This document shows, piece after piece, positions 1-8,203 of a stretch of 28,328 nt of DNA. The position numbers were made by a program, and so were the translations under genes. Numbering within the stretch: the stretch's first letter is position 1; every line of letters starts with the position of its first letter. Origin of the DNA: a bacterium (GTDB lineage: Bacteria; Cyanobacteriota; Vampirovibrionia; Gastranaerophilales; UBA9971); assembly GCA_037147175.1 (NCBI GenBank), contig JBAWVS010000028.1:1-28328 (forward strand), in the 5' to 3' direction. Below the pieces are notes generated by a model. It searched no databases. It saw only the letters and a list, made by a program, of their open reading frames with translations, and was not told the origin of the DNA.

Positions 1-55
1 CTTTCGTTATTTAACGATTGTAACAAAGTGTTGCGATTTCAATGCGAAACTGTCA
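1..55 (-). mobile_element. Insertion-sequence end, left inverted copy
   Basis: This stretch is the exact reverse complement of 10507-10561; the match stops at base 56 (g against a). In the right-hand copy the same sequence lies just upstream of a ribosome-binding site and a short ORF that looks like the start of an IS30-type transposase. The left copy would therefore be the upstream end of an element whose transposase reads leftward out of the window. Identity over 55 bases is seen directly; the IS30 assignment is inference from a short peptide. Confidence 0.7.
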
Positions 56-110
56 GTTTTAGTTAATAACGACCGATATATATCAATATGAGATATATGG
101 AGTTGTCGTA

Positions 111-503
111 ATGGAGATAAATTTTAACCCGTATTTAAAAACCCGAAACACCTCTGCAAATTTATACTTAAAATCGCAGTTAGAAGCGTTGGGACTTCAA
201 TCTACAGGAACAGATAATAATAAAGTTTCTCAGCAGGGAGAAAATAAACCACCACCTCGAACTCCTGAAGCAGTTGCGTCTTTTATGCAAAAATTGGGAT
301 TGACGCCTACAAACACTAAAGAAGGTGACAATGCCTTAATTACTGCAAAATTAAGCGAGCTGGAAGAAAGTGCAAAAAATGATGCTGAAAAACAAAATAT
401 TGCAGGTCTTAAATCTGAATTTCAGTCTATAATCGCTCAAGCAGGAACTATCGGTCAACAGCATATAGCGGCTTTCAATAAATCATTTTTGAATTTGAAA
501 TAA
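111..503 (+). CDS. Hypothetical protein, 130 aa
   Basis: No family is recognised. The product is hydrophilic, without signal peptide or membrane segment. A Pro-rich stretch (PPPRTPEA) near residue 48 leads into a helical C-terminal half rich in Lys, Glu and Ala. The start is supported by GGAG about 10 bases upstream of the ATG. The gene stands alone between the insertion-sequence end on its left and the convergent DUF512 gene, whose stop is 13 bases away. The codon pattern resembles its neighbours, so it is probably a real lineage-specific gene. Confidence 0.6.
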   Translation: MEINFNPYLKTRNTSANLYLKSQLEALGLQSTGTDNNKVSQQGENKPPPRTPEAVASFMQKLGLTPTNTKEGDNALITAKLSELEESAKNDAEKQNIAGLKSEFQSIIAQAGTIGQQHIAAFNKSFLNLK

Positions 504-516
504 TAAAAATATTAAA

Positions 517-1818
517 TTAAGTATTAAGACTGATTAAATCAATAATTTCCTTTGTGCTGTAGCAGTTTTCTATAACTTGTACAGAGGTTTCAAGCTGATT
601 TTCTATATCTTGAACAGTAATATCATCAAGAAACTGATTAGTGTACTTTCTAATCATAACTGACGGAATTAATAAATTATTGATTTTATGCTTTACCGGC
701 AGCAAATTGTCAATCATGTCGCTTCCCGTAATCAGTCCCGAAACAGTTATGTTTTCCCCCCAAAAATTACTTTTAACAGAAATTAAATCCACGCTTAAAT
801 TTTTTATTTTATTTAATTCTGAGACTATCGGCTGCATTATATTGCAGGCAATTTGTCCCGTTGCGATTGTTAAAGAAAGTGAATTAGATAAAGCAGCGGG
901 AAGCTTTGTTTTGTGAGTATTAAAATCATTAATCAACAATCTGGATGAGCCAACCCCATCATCAAGCTGGCTAAATCCGTTATAGAATTTGTATTCCGGA
1001 AAGTCATAACCTGCAAGTATATAAAATTCATCTGACGGCAGTGCAAGATTATAACCAAGTTTTTTGTTAAATTTTTCTACCTGTGAAATTAAATTTTTTG
1101 CTTTTGCCGAATTAAAAGAAGTTAATTCTCCGACAGGTCGAAATCTGGTTATCCCGACAGGAACTATTGCTACAGACATTATATTTGATTTTAAAAAAGC
1201 AAGGTCAGAAAGGGTTTTATCCAATTCTTCTGCGTCATTGATACCCGGACAAAGTACAATTTGGGCATGTACAGGTATATTAAGACTGTTTAGCCATTTT
1301 AATTCTTTTACAATATTGCCCGCTTTAGGGTTTTTGAGCATTTTTGTTCTTAATTCAGGGTTTGTAGTGTGGACAGATACATACAAAGGTCCTATTTTTA
1401 ATTGTTCAATGCGATCTTTAATTTTTTTATTCAGATTTGTTAGTGTAATATATGTTCCTTGAAGGTAAGAAAGCCTGTAGTCATCGTCTTTGACATATAA
1501 ACTTTCTCTGAGGCCGCAGGGCTGCTGATCAACAAAGCAAAACATACATTTGTTTGTACAGGGAATTACTTTGTCAAAAACTGCCGACTCGAAAGTTATT
1601 CCCAAATCTTCATCCAAATCTTTTTCTATTTCTATTATTTCTTCTTCGCCTGATTGCCTTTTTATATGCAAATCTATTGCCTCGGAAGCTATTTGGAATT
1701 TGTAATCCAGTAAATCCTTTGGTGCAAAACCGTCTATTGAGATTATTTCGTCTTTCTGGCGAATATCAAGTTCTTCTGCTATGCTGTTTACTTCTATACT
1801 GTTTACTATTGCCGGCAT
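517..1818 (-). CDS. DUF512 family radical SAM protein
   Basis: This 433-residue protein has a PDZ-like N-terminus (about residues 1-65), then a radical-SAM region with cysteines at C87, C91 and C94 (CTNKCMFC), the Cx3Cx2C pattern that binds the 4Fe-4S cluster and S-adenosylmethionine. A further Cys at 101 follows in the conserved QQPCGLR segment. The C-terminal half matches the DUF512 domain. The family is common in Cyanobacteria and Clostridia; its reaction is not known to me. Length fits the family. It is a single gene, convergent with the upstream small gene and divergent from the next one. The Shine-Dalgarno sequence before the ATG is weak. Confidence 0.88.
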   Translation of the reverse strand: MPAIVNSIEVNSIAEELDIRQKDEIISIDGFAPKDLLDYKFQIASEAIDLHIKRQSGEEEIIEIEKDLDEDLGITFESAVFDKVIPCTNKCMFCFVDQQPCGLRESLYVKDDDYRLSYLQGTYITLTNLNKKIKDRIEQLKIGPLYVSVHTTNPELRTKMLKNPKAGNIVKELKWLNSLNIPVHAQIVLCPGINDAEELDKTLSDLAFLKSNIMSVAIVPVGITRFRPVGELTSFNSAKAKNLISQVEKFNKKLGYNLALPSDEFYILAGYDFPEYKFYNGFSQLDDGVGSSRLLINDFNTHKTKLPAALSNSLSLTIATGQIACNIMQPIVSELNKIKNLSVDLISVKSNFWGENITVSGLITGSDMIDNLLPVKHKINNLLIPSVMIRKYTNQFLDDITVQDIENQLETSVQVIENCYSTKEIIDLISLNT

Positions 1819-1959
1819 GTTAAGATTTTCTCTGTTATATTTACTGCTCTTTAATTATACTCTAAAAAATTCATGTTAATAAAACTTAATGTTTTTAACT
1901 ATTTGTGAAATTTTTGATGAGCAATTGTTTTTATATATATATCAGGAAGAATAAAATTG

Positions 1960-1965
1960 TATAAT
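1960..1965 (+). promoter_or_regulatory. Probable -10 box
   Basis: TATAAT lies 20 bases before the start codon of the gene at 1986. No good -35 box is seen at the usual spacing, so only the -10 element is supported. Confidence 0.35.
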
Positions 1966-1985
1966 AATGCGGAAGGAATTTTGGG

Positions 1986-3080
1986 ATGGTTGAAGCTGTA
2001 AAGAATTTACCACAAATTCAAAGCACGTCTGCGCATAATGTACCTACGGGTACAGGTCAAGTTATGAACGCGGATAGTAGACTAGAAAATCCTTTATTTG
2101 GCTACGGATCTGATTTGGCTTCAGATCAAATCAGTTCGCCCTATCTGAATATGGATAACATGGCTATGAGTGTTTACGGACCAATGGCACTTAATAAACG
2201 TGTTTTTGACGCTTATAAGCAGCAGATGCGGCAAACAGTTTATGATTTTGAGAATCAAAGTATAACGGCAGAAGATCAAAACAATCTTGAACCTCTTTCG
2301 GAAACTCTGGATGAATATCGTATTCTCGGAATGAGATTGCATCATAATTCAGAAGTGACAGAAAATCTGGAAGAAGCTAAAAAGTCAGGAATTGGCGTTG
2401 CTCTGTACTTGACTAATTGTGAGAAAGACGGACTTAAGAATCCCAATAAGCCTATTTCTTTTGTAAATTTAAAAAATCCGATCAGGCTTGTTGATACGCT
2501 CACTCACTTGTCTTTAACAGCGCCCGAGGCTAATGAAAATATAAATTTATTATCTGACATTGCGATTAAAGAAAGAAGTCCTGAAATGGCTGCCTGTCTT
2601 CTTGAATCAACAGCAAAAGGTGGCTTGCTCAGAATAGGAGTCGATTTTAAAACTGCCGACAAACTTTTGATTAAATCAAAAGATAAATTTGAAAACAAAG
2701 AAGATTATTATAAGTTTGTTACCAGTGTTGACAGAGCTTATAAACAATTATTCCCAGGTAAATCCATGAACGAATACATAAACGCAAATTATAAACCGAC
2801 ATGGCAAAAAGCAACACCGATTGGCGGTATTGCTACAGGAATTGCATTGGCGTTTGCTTCCGGCGGAGGTCTGCCAGGTGCAGCCATAGGTGCTATAATA
2901 GGCGGAATTGCCGGATTAGCAGTTTATTCAAGCACATGGTTTGGCAAAAACTCCGATGGCGATAAACTTGTTTTAGCCATAAACAAAGCAAGGCAAACCA
3001 GTCACGATGTTGATGTGCAGAAATATTCTTTTGGCGGTTTAAGCAATTCCGTTGGAAGTACAATTCCGTCATTAAATTAA
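1986..3080 (+). CDS. Hypothetical protein with Gly-rich hydrophobic C-terminal segment
   Basis: This 364-residue protein matches no family I recognise. There is no N-terminal signal peptide. Residues about 275-316 form a glycine-zipper-like hydrophobic stretch (GGIATGIALAFASGGG, then GAAIGAIIGGIAG) that could insert in or associate with a membrane. The rest is soluble and mainly helical. AAGGA lies about 10 bases before the ATG, and a TATAAT box is visible at 1960-1965. It converges on lpxA with 7 bases between the stops. Confidence 0.65.
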   Translation: MVEAVKNLPQIQSTSAHNVPTGTGQVMNADSRLENPLFGYGSDLASDQISSPYLNMDNMAMSVYGPMALNKRVFDAYKQQMRQTVYDFENQSITAEDQNNLEPLSETLDEYRILGMRLHHNSEVTENLEEAKKSGIGVALYLTNCEKDGLKNPNKPISFVNLKNPIRLVDTLTHLSLTAPEANENINLLSDIAIKERSPEMAACLLESTAKGGLLRIGVDFKTADKLLIKSKDKFENKEDYYKFVTSVDRAYKQLFPGKSMNEYINANYKPTWQKATPIGGIATGIALAFASGGGLPGAAIGAIIGGIAGLAVYSSTWFGKNSDGDKLVLAINKARQTSHDVDVQKYSFGGLSNSVGSTIPSLN

Positions 3081-3087
3081 AACAAAA

Positions 3088-3903
3088 TTAATCGTTATCA
3101 GAAGTAGGTTTACCGGCAAGTTTGGTCACTCCACGCTTGCCGGTATTCATAAATTCAATTAAATTATCAATATATTTATTGGCAGGTAATTCTTCTCTGA
3201 TTTTTTCGATTGCATGATTGGTATTTAAGTCTGAAAACCATAAATAATTAAATGCTTTTTTAATTGCGGAGCGTTCTTCTATAGTCACACCCCTGCGCTT
3301 TAATCCTATTGAGTTTATTCCGATAACTCTTCCTACTCTTCCGTCTATTTTTGAATATGGAGGCAAATCTTGACGTGTTCCGGTAAATCCTCCCACTATT
3401 GCCATTTCTCCCACTCTGACAAACTGGTGAAAGACTGTAGAACCGCCAATAAATGCATAATCACCTATTGTTACATGCCCGCCAAGCAAAGCAATATTGG
3501 CAATAACAACATTATTTCCGACTTTGCAATTATGTGCAACGTGAGCTCCTGTCATAAGCATGCATTCATTGCCAACCTGTGTGATGTTTCCTTCTCCGGA
3601 AGCCCTGTTAACAGTAACATGCTCTCTTATTAAGCATCCGTCACCTATTATGACTTTTGTAGATTCGCCTTTATAAGACAAGTCCTGAGGTGGTGTTCCG
3701 ATAACCGAACTGCTGGAAATTTTGCAATTTTTTCCGATTTCGCAGTGTTCAAGATATGCATGAGGAAAAATTTCTGTTCCTGAAGAAATTTTGGTATTTG
3801 GTCCGATAACCGCATAAGGATGAATTTTAACGTTATCTTCAATGATTGCGCTGCTGTCTATGACCACAGTAGTATGTATATCTTTTGTCACGATCTTCTC
3901 CAA
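3088..3903 (-). CDS. lpxA: Acyl-ACP--UDP-N-acetylglucosamine O-acyltransferase LpxA
   Basis: LpxA catalyses the first step of lipid A synthesis in the cytoplasm, moving a 3-hydroxyacyl chain from acyl carrier protein to the 3-OH of UDP-GlcNAc. The 271 residues show left-handed beta-helix hexapeptide repeats (about 13-190) and the C-terminal helical part containing GLKRRG (200-205). GAHVAHNC at 119-126 places His124 at the position of the E. coli catalytic His125; His143 (GGH) and His159 (FHQF) are also kept. It is the last visible gene of the minus-strand lipid A operon, separated from fabZ by 288 bases that contain a dyad repeat. lpxB, which often follows, is not here. Confidence 0.95.
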   Translation of the reverse strand: MEKIVTKDIHTTVVIDSSAIIEDNVKIHPYAVIGPNTKISSGTEIFPHAYLEHCEIGKNCKISSSSVIGTPPQDLSYKGESTKVIIGDGCLIREHVTVNRASGEGNITQVGNECMLMTGAHVAHNCKVGNNVVIANIALLGGHVTIGDYAFIGGSTVFHQFVRVGEMAIVGGFTGTRQDLPPYSKIDGRVGRVIGINSIGLKRRGVTIEERSAIKKAFNYLWFSDLNTNHAIEKIREELPANKYIDNLIEFMNTGKRGVTKLAGKPTSDND

Positions 3904-4013
3904 GTCAATTTATACAACCCTAAATAAATTTTAGCATACACACTATATGCCTTTGCAAAATCTTTATAAAGTTTATTTAATAAGAATTAGCCTTCTTTAG
4001 AGTATTTTTTTTA

Positions 4014-4112
4014 TTGTCATGTTGAGCAAAGCGAAACATCTGTCCCTTTTGGGTTTTAAGCTTAAATACTTTTTTGGACAGATTCTTCGGGTTAAAACCT
4101 TCAGAATGACAA
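4014..4112. repeat. Imperfect dyad repeat between fabZ and lpxA
   Basis: The arms begin TTGTCAT (4014-4020) and end ATGACAA (4106-4112). Left-arm CATCTGTCC and right-arm GGACAGATTCTTC are complementary apart from small differences, and the centre holds TTTTAAGCTTAAAT. The transcript could fold into one long hairpin. The form, TGTCAT...GAGC..AGCGAA...ATCTGTCC, is like intergenic dyad repeats found in many bacteria. It fills most of the fabZ-lpxA gap. Confidence 0.6.
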
Positions 4113-4191
4113 CATAAAAAATTGATTAAACAGAAATTAGCGTTATTAATATGCTAAAATCAGGGGCTTTTCAGCTCTAATAAGCGAAAAT

Positions 4192-4647
4192 TTATTGCAA
4201 TGCGCACATAAGTTCTGCTTCACAGGCAACTTCGCCATCTACAGAAGCTACGCATTTTGTTTTTCCGAAAGGACCTCTGATTTTGGTAACTTCAACATGA
4301 AATTCGAGTTTATCTCCCGGTCTTACTACTTTTTTGAATCTTACTCCGTCAATTCCTGCAAATAAGACTAATTTGCCTTGATATTCCGGCATTACAAGCA
4401 GTGTACATGCACTAATCTGGGCTAAAGCTTCAATTTGCAAAACTCCCGGGAAAATCGGATTATTTGGAAAATGTCCGTTGAATAAATCTTCATTCATTGT
4501 TATGTTTTTGTAGCCTTTGATATATTTCCCCGGAACGCATTCAGTGATTCTATCCACGAGAAGAAACGGGTATCTGTGAGGAAGTAATTTCATAATTCCT
4601 AAAATATCAAAACTTAATTTTTCTTCTGATTTTAATTCTTCTGTCAT
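4192..4647 (-). CDS. fabZ: 3-hydroxyacyl-ACP dehydratase FabZ
   Basis: FabZ dehydrates 3-hydroxyacyl-ACP to trans-2-enoyl-ACP in fatty-acid elongation and so competes with LpxA/LpxD for hydroxyacyl-ACP. The 151 residues form one hot-dog domain. PHRYPFLLVD (23-32) and GHFPNNPIFPGVLQIEALAQ (58-77) are the family signatures, with catalytic His59 and Glu73. Its ATG overlaps the lpxC stop by 4 bases (ATGA), so translation is probably coupled. The lpxC-fabZ-lpxA neighbourhood is typical of cyanobacteria and many Gram-negatives. Confidence 0.96.
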   Translation of the reverse strand: MTEELKSEEKLSFDILGIMKLLPHRYPFLLVDRITECVPGKYIKGYKNITMNEDLFNGHFPNNPIFPGVLQIEALAQISACTLLVMPEYQGKLVLFAGIDGVRFKKVVRPGDKLEFHVEVTKIRGPFGKTKCVASVDGEVACEAELMCALQ

Positions 4648-5462
4648 TGTACTTTCTCCATTAATATACTAATTTTCTTTGCCAGTTCGATATGTGATTT
4701 ATGACCAGATTCTTTAGCGATTACGTGTGCTTTTAAGTTTAACGGATTAAAAGGTAACAGGTTTAAATCGCCTATTAAATCCAAAATTTTGTGTTTTAAC
4801 GGTTCATATTCTGATTTTAATGCGGTTGTATAGCCCTTGCCAGTGAGCCCTACTGTGTTTTCAATACTTACGCCCAAAGCAAGTCCCATATGCTGAAATT
4901 TTTCCAAATCTTTAACATATCCAAATGTTCTTGCTTCTAAGATTTTTAATTTATTTTGTTTAAGATCAAAACTAACCCATCTGTTTTTTAAATCAGGATG
5001 GTCAAAATTAATACAGTAGGTAATTTTGAATTTTTCCGCGGGTATAGCAACAAGTGATGTATCATTTTCAGAATAAAAAACAGGTTCTTTCAGTGATATT
5101 AAATCGTCCATAAATGTATCTTTAATTCCGGCTTTCTGGAAAAGCTCGAACCATTTTAATGAACTTCCGTCAAGAATCGGCATTTCTGAGAAGGAAACAT
5201 GCACATCCAGTGAATCAATACCTGCAAAAGCGCATGCTGCCATAAAATGTTCTACCAGCATTATTTTGGATATATTATTTGATAGAACTATGCAGTTTTC
5301 GGAAGAAACAACATTAAAAGGGCTGGCTATTATTGGGTTTTCATCTCCTTGCACAAAAAATCTTATCCCTGTATTTTTTGAGGGAACAAGCTTTACAGTG
5401 CTTTCTTTGCCTGCCATTAATGTTTTTCCTGATATATTAATCTCTTTAATTAGCGTTGTCAT
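4644..5462 (-). CDS. lpxC: UDP-3-O-acyl-N-acetylglucosamine deacetylase LpxC
   Basis: LpxC is the zinc enzyme for the committed step of lipid A synthesis. Zinc ligands are visible: His72 in VEHFMAA, and His224 and Asp228 in HKILDLIGDL. His254 (SGHKSH) corresponds to the E. coli catalytic His265. MPILDGSS at 94-101 is the conserved substrate-loop motif. At 272 residues it is a little shorter than the E. coli enzyme (about 305), as in cyanobacterial-type LpxC. It starts 4 bases after the lpxD stop and overlaps fabZ by 4 bases, so these three genes are one transcription unit. Confidence 0.95.
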   Translation of the reverse strand: MTTLIKEINISGKTLMAGKESTVKLVPSKNTGIRFFVQGDENPIIASPFNVVSSENCIVLSNNISKIMLVEHFMAACAFAGIDSLDVHVSFSEMPILDGSSLKWFELFQKAGIKDTFMDDLISLKEPVFYSENDTSLVAIPAEKFKITYCINFDHPDLKNRWVSFDLKQNKLKILEARTFGYVKDLEKFQHMGLALGVSIENTVGLTGKGYTTALKSEYEPLKHKILDLIGDLNLLPFNPLNLKAHVIAKESGHKSHIELAKKISILMEKVQ

Positions 5463-5466
5463 TTTT

Positions 5467-6582
5467 TTAAAGACCTTTTTTAAATTCTTCTATTTCATTT
5501 TTCAGGGTTTTAAATTCTTCAATAAATTTCTTTGCATCGCTGATGGTTTTCATCTGTCTTGCAAATTCTTTTCTGTACATCGCAGGTGAGCCAATAACAA
5601 TACTTTTTTCGGGGAAACTCTTGCTGACTCCTGACTGCGCCATAATTATCGAGTCTGCTCCAATATTTACATGATCGGCAATACCGACCTGTCCAGCAAG
5701 TACAACTCTGTCTCCAATTTCAACACTGCCGGAAATTCCGACCTGTGAAACTATCAAACAATTTCTTCCAATTTTGCAGTTGTGTCCTATCATTGCAAGA
5801 TTGTCTATTTTCGTTCCTTTTCCCACAAAAGTGTTTTCGACTGTACCTTTGTCTATACAGACATTTGCACCGATTTCAACATCATCGCTTATTGTTACTG
5901 AGCCAAGTGAAGGAATTTTGAAAATTGTTTGCTGTGAAAAATCCCCTTCAACATTTCCTTGCTGTTTTGCGGTTTCAACGTTATTTGGTTTTTCTGTAAC
6001 AAAGCTGAATCCATCAGCAGCTATGCTTGTTCCGTGGTGAATTATTACGTTATTGCCGATTTGTGCAAAGTCCCCAATATTTACACCGGGATAAAACAGG
6101 CAATTATTACCGACTTCTACGAACTTTCCTATATAAACATTCGCCACAAGCTTTGTATTGTCGCCTATTACAGCTCCTCTGCCGACTACAACATTAGGAC
6201 CTATCGAAACATTTTGTCCTATTTGTGCTTCAGGATCTATAGTTGCTTTTTCATGAATTCCTACAGGTGCATCAACCGGAATTGCATACAAGTGCAGTAA
6301 TTTCATCATTGCAAGTCTTGTTTTTTCTACTTCTATAGTAGAAATATTTTCTATTCCTGCTCCAATAGGAACAACCGCGGCTTTTGCTTTTGTGAAAGCC
6401 AGATTAGCTAACTCTTCTTCTGTTAATGCTAGTGCAAGAGTACTTTCATCTGCTGATTTTGGAGGCGAAAGACGTTTTATTTCAGTATCTTCACCGACTT
6501 GATTAAGAATACCGCCGATTATACTGTTTAATTCAGAAATTCTATATGTTTTAGTTTCTTGATATGATTTTCCCATAAGCAA
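5467..6582 (-). CDS. lpxD: UDP-3-O-(3-hydroxyacyl)glucosamine N-acyltransferase LpxD
   Basis: LpxD adds the N-linked hydroxyacyl chain after LpxC. The 371 residues contain an N-terminal uridine-binding domain (about 1-105), a left-handed beta-helix (about 110-330) and a C-terminal helix rich in Lys and Glu. His267 in [10 protein letters not shown] fits the catalytic His239 of E. coli, preceded by IDKGTVENT. The start is either TTG at 6582, 7 bases after a GGGGG Shine-Dalgarno-like run, or ATG at 6576, 13 bases after it; spacing slightly favours the TTG. It leads the lipid A operon, with a promoter candidate at 6618-6646. Confidence 0.95.
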   Translation of the reverse strand: MLMGKSYQETKTYRISELNSIIGGILNQVGEDTEIKRLSPPKSADESTLALALTEEELANLAFTKAKAAVVPIGAGIENISTIEVEKTRLAMMKLLHLYAIPVDAPVGIHEKATIDPEAQIGQNVSIGPNVVVGRGAVIGDNTKLVANVYIGKFVEVGNNCLFYPGVNIGDFAQIGNNVIIHHGTSIAADGFSFVTEKPNNVETAKQQGNVEGDFSQQTIFKIPSLGSVTISDDVEIGANVCIDKGTVENTFVGKGTKIDNLAMIGHNCKIGRNCLIVSQVGISGSVEIGDRVVLAGQVGIADHVNIGADSIIMAQSGVSKSFPEKSIVIGSPAMYRKEFARQMKTISDAKKFIEEFKTLKNEIEEFKKGL

Positions 6583-6617
6583 TCTCTTACCCCCTTAAAT
6601 ATTTTTTATCTTAGATA

Positions 6618-6646
6618 ATTTTATGATTAAAAAAACGTATAAACAA
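6618..6646 (-). promoter_or_regulatory. Promoter candidate for the lpx operon
   Basis: On the minus strand TTGTTT (6641-6646) and TAAAAT (6618-6623) are separated by exactly 17 bases, upstream of lpxD. This is a good sigma-70-type match; there is no experimental support. Confidence 0.5.
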
Positions 6647-6728
6647 TAATTGAGATAAGAATTGTTACAAGTGCCTGTATACAATAAATTAATCTGTAAA
6701 TAAATTATTTTTTTAAAGAAATTCCAAC

Positions 6729-6757
6729 TTGACAATGTTAAAATAAAAGTGTAATGT
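6729..6757 (+). promoter_or_regulatory. Weak promoter candidate before the amidohydrolase leader
   Basis: TTGACA at 6729-6734 is a perfect -35 box. At 17-base spacing the -10 position reads TAATGT, which is poor. A transcript from here would carry a leader of about 240 bases that includes the hairpin at 6921-6950. Confidence 0.3.
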
Positions 6758-6920
6758 TATGAAAATTTGTCTTACAGTAAAAGGATTAATTAATGCGATT
6801 GATGGGAAAAAACTTTAAGTCTATACGAACCCGAAGACAATTTGTTCATTCAATTAATTTTTTATTTAAGTCAGATAAGTTTTCTATTAATTCCAATAAT
6901 TCAATTATTTTTAATATTTC

Positions 6921-6957
6921 AAAAGAGAAGAATTTATATTCTTCTCTTTTTTTATGT
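6921..6957 (+). terminator. Intrinsic terminator in the leader of the amidohydrolase gene
   Basis: A perfect 12-bp stem (6921-6932 with 6939-6950, loop TTTATA) is followed by more T residues. It lies 50 bases before the amidohydrolase start, so it either ends a short RNA or acts as an attenuator. A 62-codon frame from 6793 has an AAAGGA upstream but runs through the hairpin; I do not call it as a gene. No known riboswitch is recognised in 6760-6920. Confidence 0.6.
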
Positions 6958-7001
6958 TTTGTTTTCAATAATGCAATGTAAATATTAACAAGGAGGCAAT
7001 A

Positions 7002-8054
7002 ATGGCGGTGCAAAAAACTATAACAACCAAAAACATAAATTTTTCAAAAAGAGAAAGCAATTTGTCATGTATTAAAGAAATCAGCAGCACCCAGAATATT
7101 TTAAAAGAATTAATTATATCTAAAATTAACGAAAAAGGCGGATTTGTAAACGCTCATTCCCATTTAGACAGAGCATTCACTATTACACCCGAAACATTGT
7201 CCCTGGCTAACGCTACTTTGAAAGAAAAATGGTTTCTTGTGGACTCAATTAAAAGAAGTTCAACGGTCAATCAAATATACGACAGAATGTCTTACACCGT
7301 AGAAAAAATGATTAACCAGAACGTACAGGCAATAGGAACATTTATAGATGTCGATGAAGTTATAGGCGACAAATCAATTCAGGCAGCGCAAATGTTGAGA
7401 GACAACATAGGCTCTGATATCAAAATAAAATTCATTAATCAGACATTAAAAGGTGTAATCGACCCTCAGGCAAGAAAATGGTTTAATCTTGGGGCTGAAT
7501 TTGTTGATATTATTGGCGGACTTCCTGCTAAAGATGCCGGACACGAAGATGAACACCTAGATATTCTTATGGAAACTGCAAAAAAGCTTAATAAACCTGT
7601 ACATGTTCACGTAGATCAGTTTAATACGGCAGGCGAAAAAGAAACCGAGCAACTTGCAGACAAAACTATTGAGCATAAAATGCACGGAAGAGTTTCTGCT
7701 ATTCATTGTATTTCGGTAGGTGCGCATAAAGCAGACTACAGGCAAGAATTATACAAAAAAATGACGGAAGCGCAATTAAACGTGATAACCTGCCCTACAG
7801 CATGGATTGATTCAAAACGCTCAGAAGAACTAGCACCGATTCATAATTCAATAGCCCCCGTAGAAGAAATGATTCCTGCCGGAATCAATGTTGCAATAGG
7901 AACAGACAACATAGCCGACTTGCTAAAGCCTTTTACAAGCGGAAATATGTGGACAGAATTAAGATTTCTTCTTGAAAGCTGCCGTTATTACGATATTGAT
8001 GAACTTGTAAATATTGCAACAATCAACGGGTTAAAAGTTCTTGATATTCGTTAA
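7002..8054 (+). CDS. Metal-dependent amidohydrolase, cytosine-deaminase-like
   Basis: The 350-residue protein has the amidohydrolase TIM-barrel ligand set: HSH (His52, His54), HVHVD (His201, His203), His235 in AIHC, and Asp302 in GTDNI. HSHLD followed later by HVHVDQ resembles the cytosine deaminase/triazine hydrolase group, but the substrate cannot be fixed; other cyclic amides or guanidino compounds are possible. It may be slightly shorter than the family norm because the N- and C-terminal beta-sandwich parts are reduced. Translation signals are excellent (AAGGAGG 6 bases before ATG). It stands alone downstream of an attenuator-like hairpin. Confidence 0.8.
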   Translation: MAVQKTITTKNINFSKRESNLSCIKEISSTQNILKELIISKINEKGGFVNAHSHLDRAFTITPETLSLANATLKEKWFLVDSIKRSSTVNQIYDRMSYTVEKMINQNVQAIGTFIDVDEVIGDKSIQAAQMLRDNIGSDIKIKFINQTLKGVIDPQARKWFNLGAEFVDIIGGLPAKDAGHEDEHLDILMETAKKLNKPVHVHVDQFNTAGEKETEQLADKTIEHKMHGRVSAIHCISVGAHKADYRQELYKKMTEAQLNVITCPTAWIDSKRSEELAPIHNSIAPVEEMIPAGINVAIGTDNIADLLKPFTSGNMWTELRFLLESCRYYDIDELVNIATINGLKVLDIR

Positions 8055-8203
8055 ATTACATTATAGTGCTTTAAAACAGTTTAATTTTAAAAAATTATAA
8101 TATTCTTGCGTAATTTTGATTTTATTGTGATAATTAGTAAATATAACAACTGTATGAATGATAACAAAAACTTGACTTCACATAAAATCAAAAAGGTTTA
8201 AAG

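Noticed and set aside
1064-1823. Plus-strand frames opposite the DUF512 gene
   Set aside because: Shadows of the well-supported minus-strand gene.
6793-6981. 62-codon frame before the amidohydrolase gene
   Set aside because: It runs through a perfect terminator hairpin and has a biased Asn/Ser/Phe composition typical of AT-rich non-coding DNA; treated as leader.
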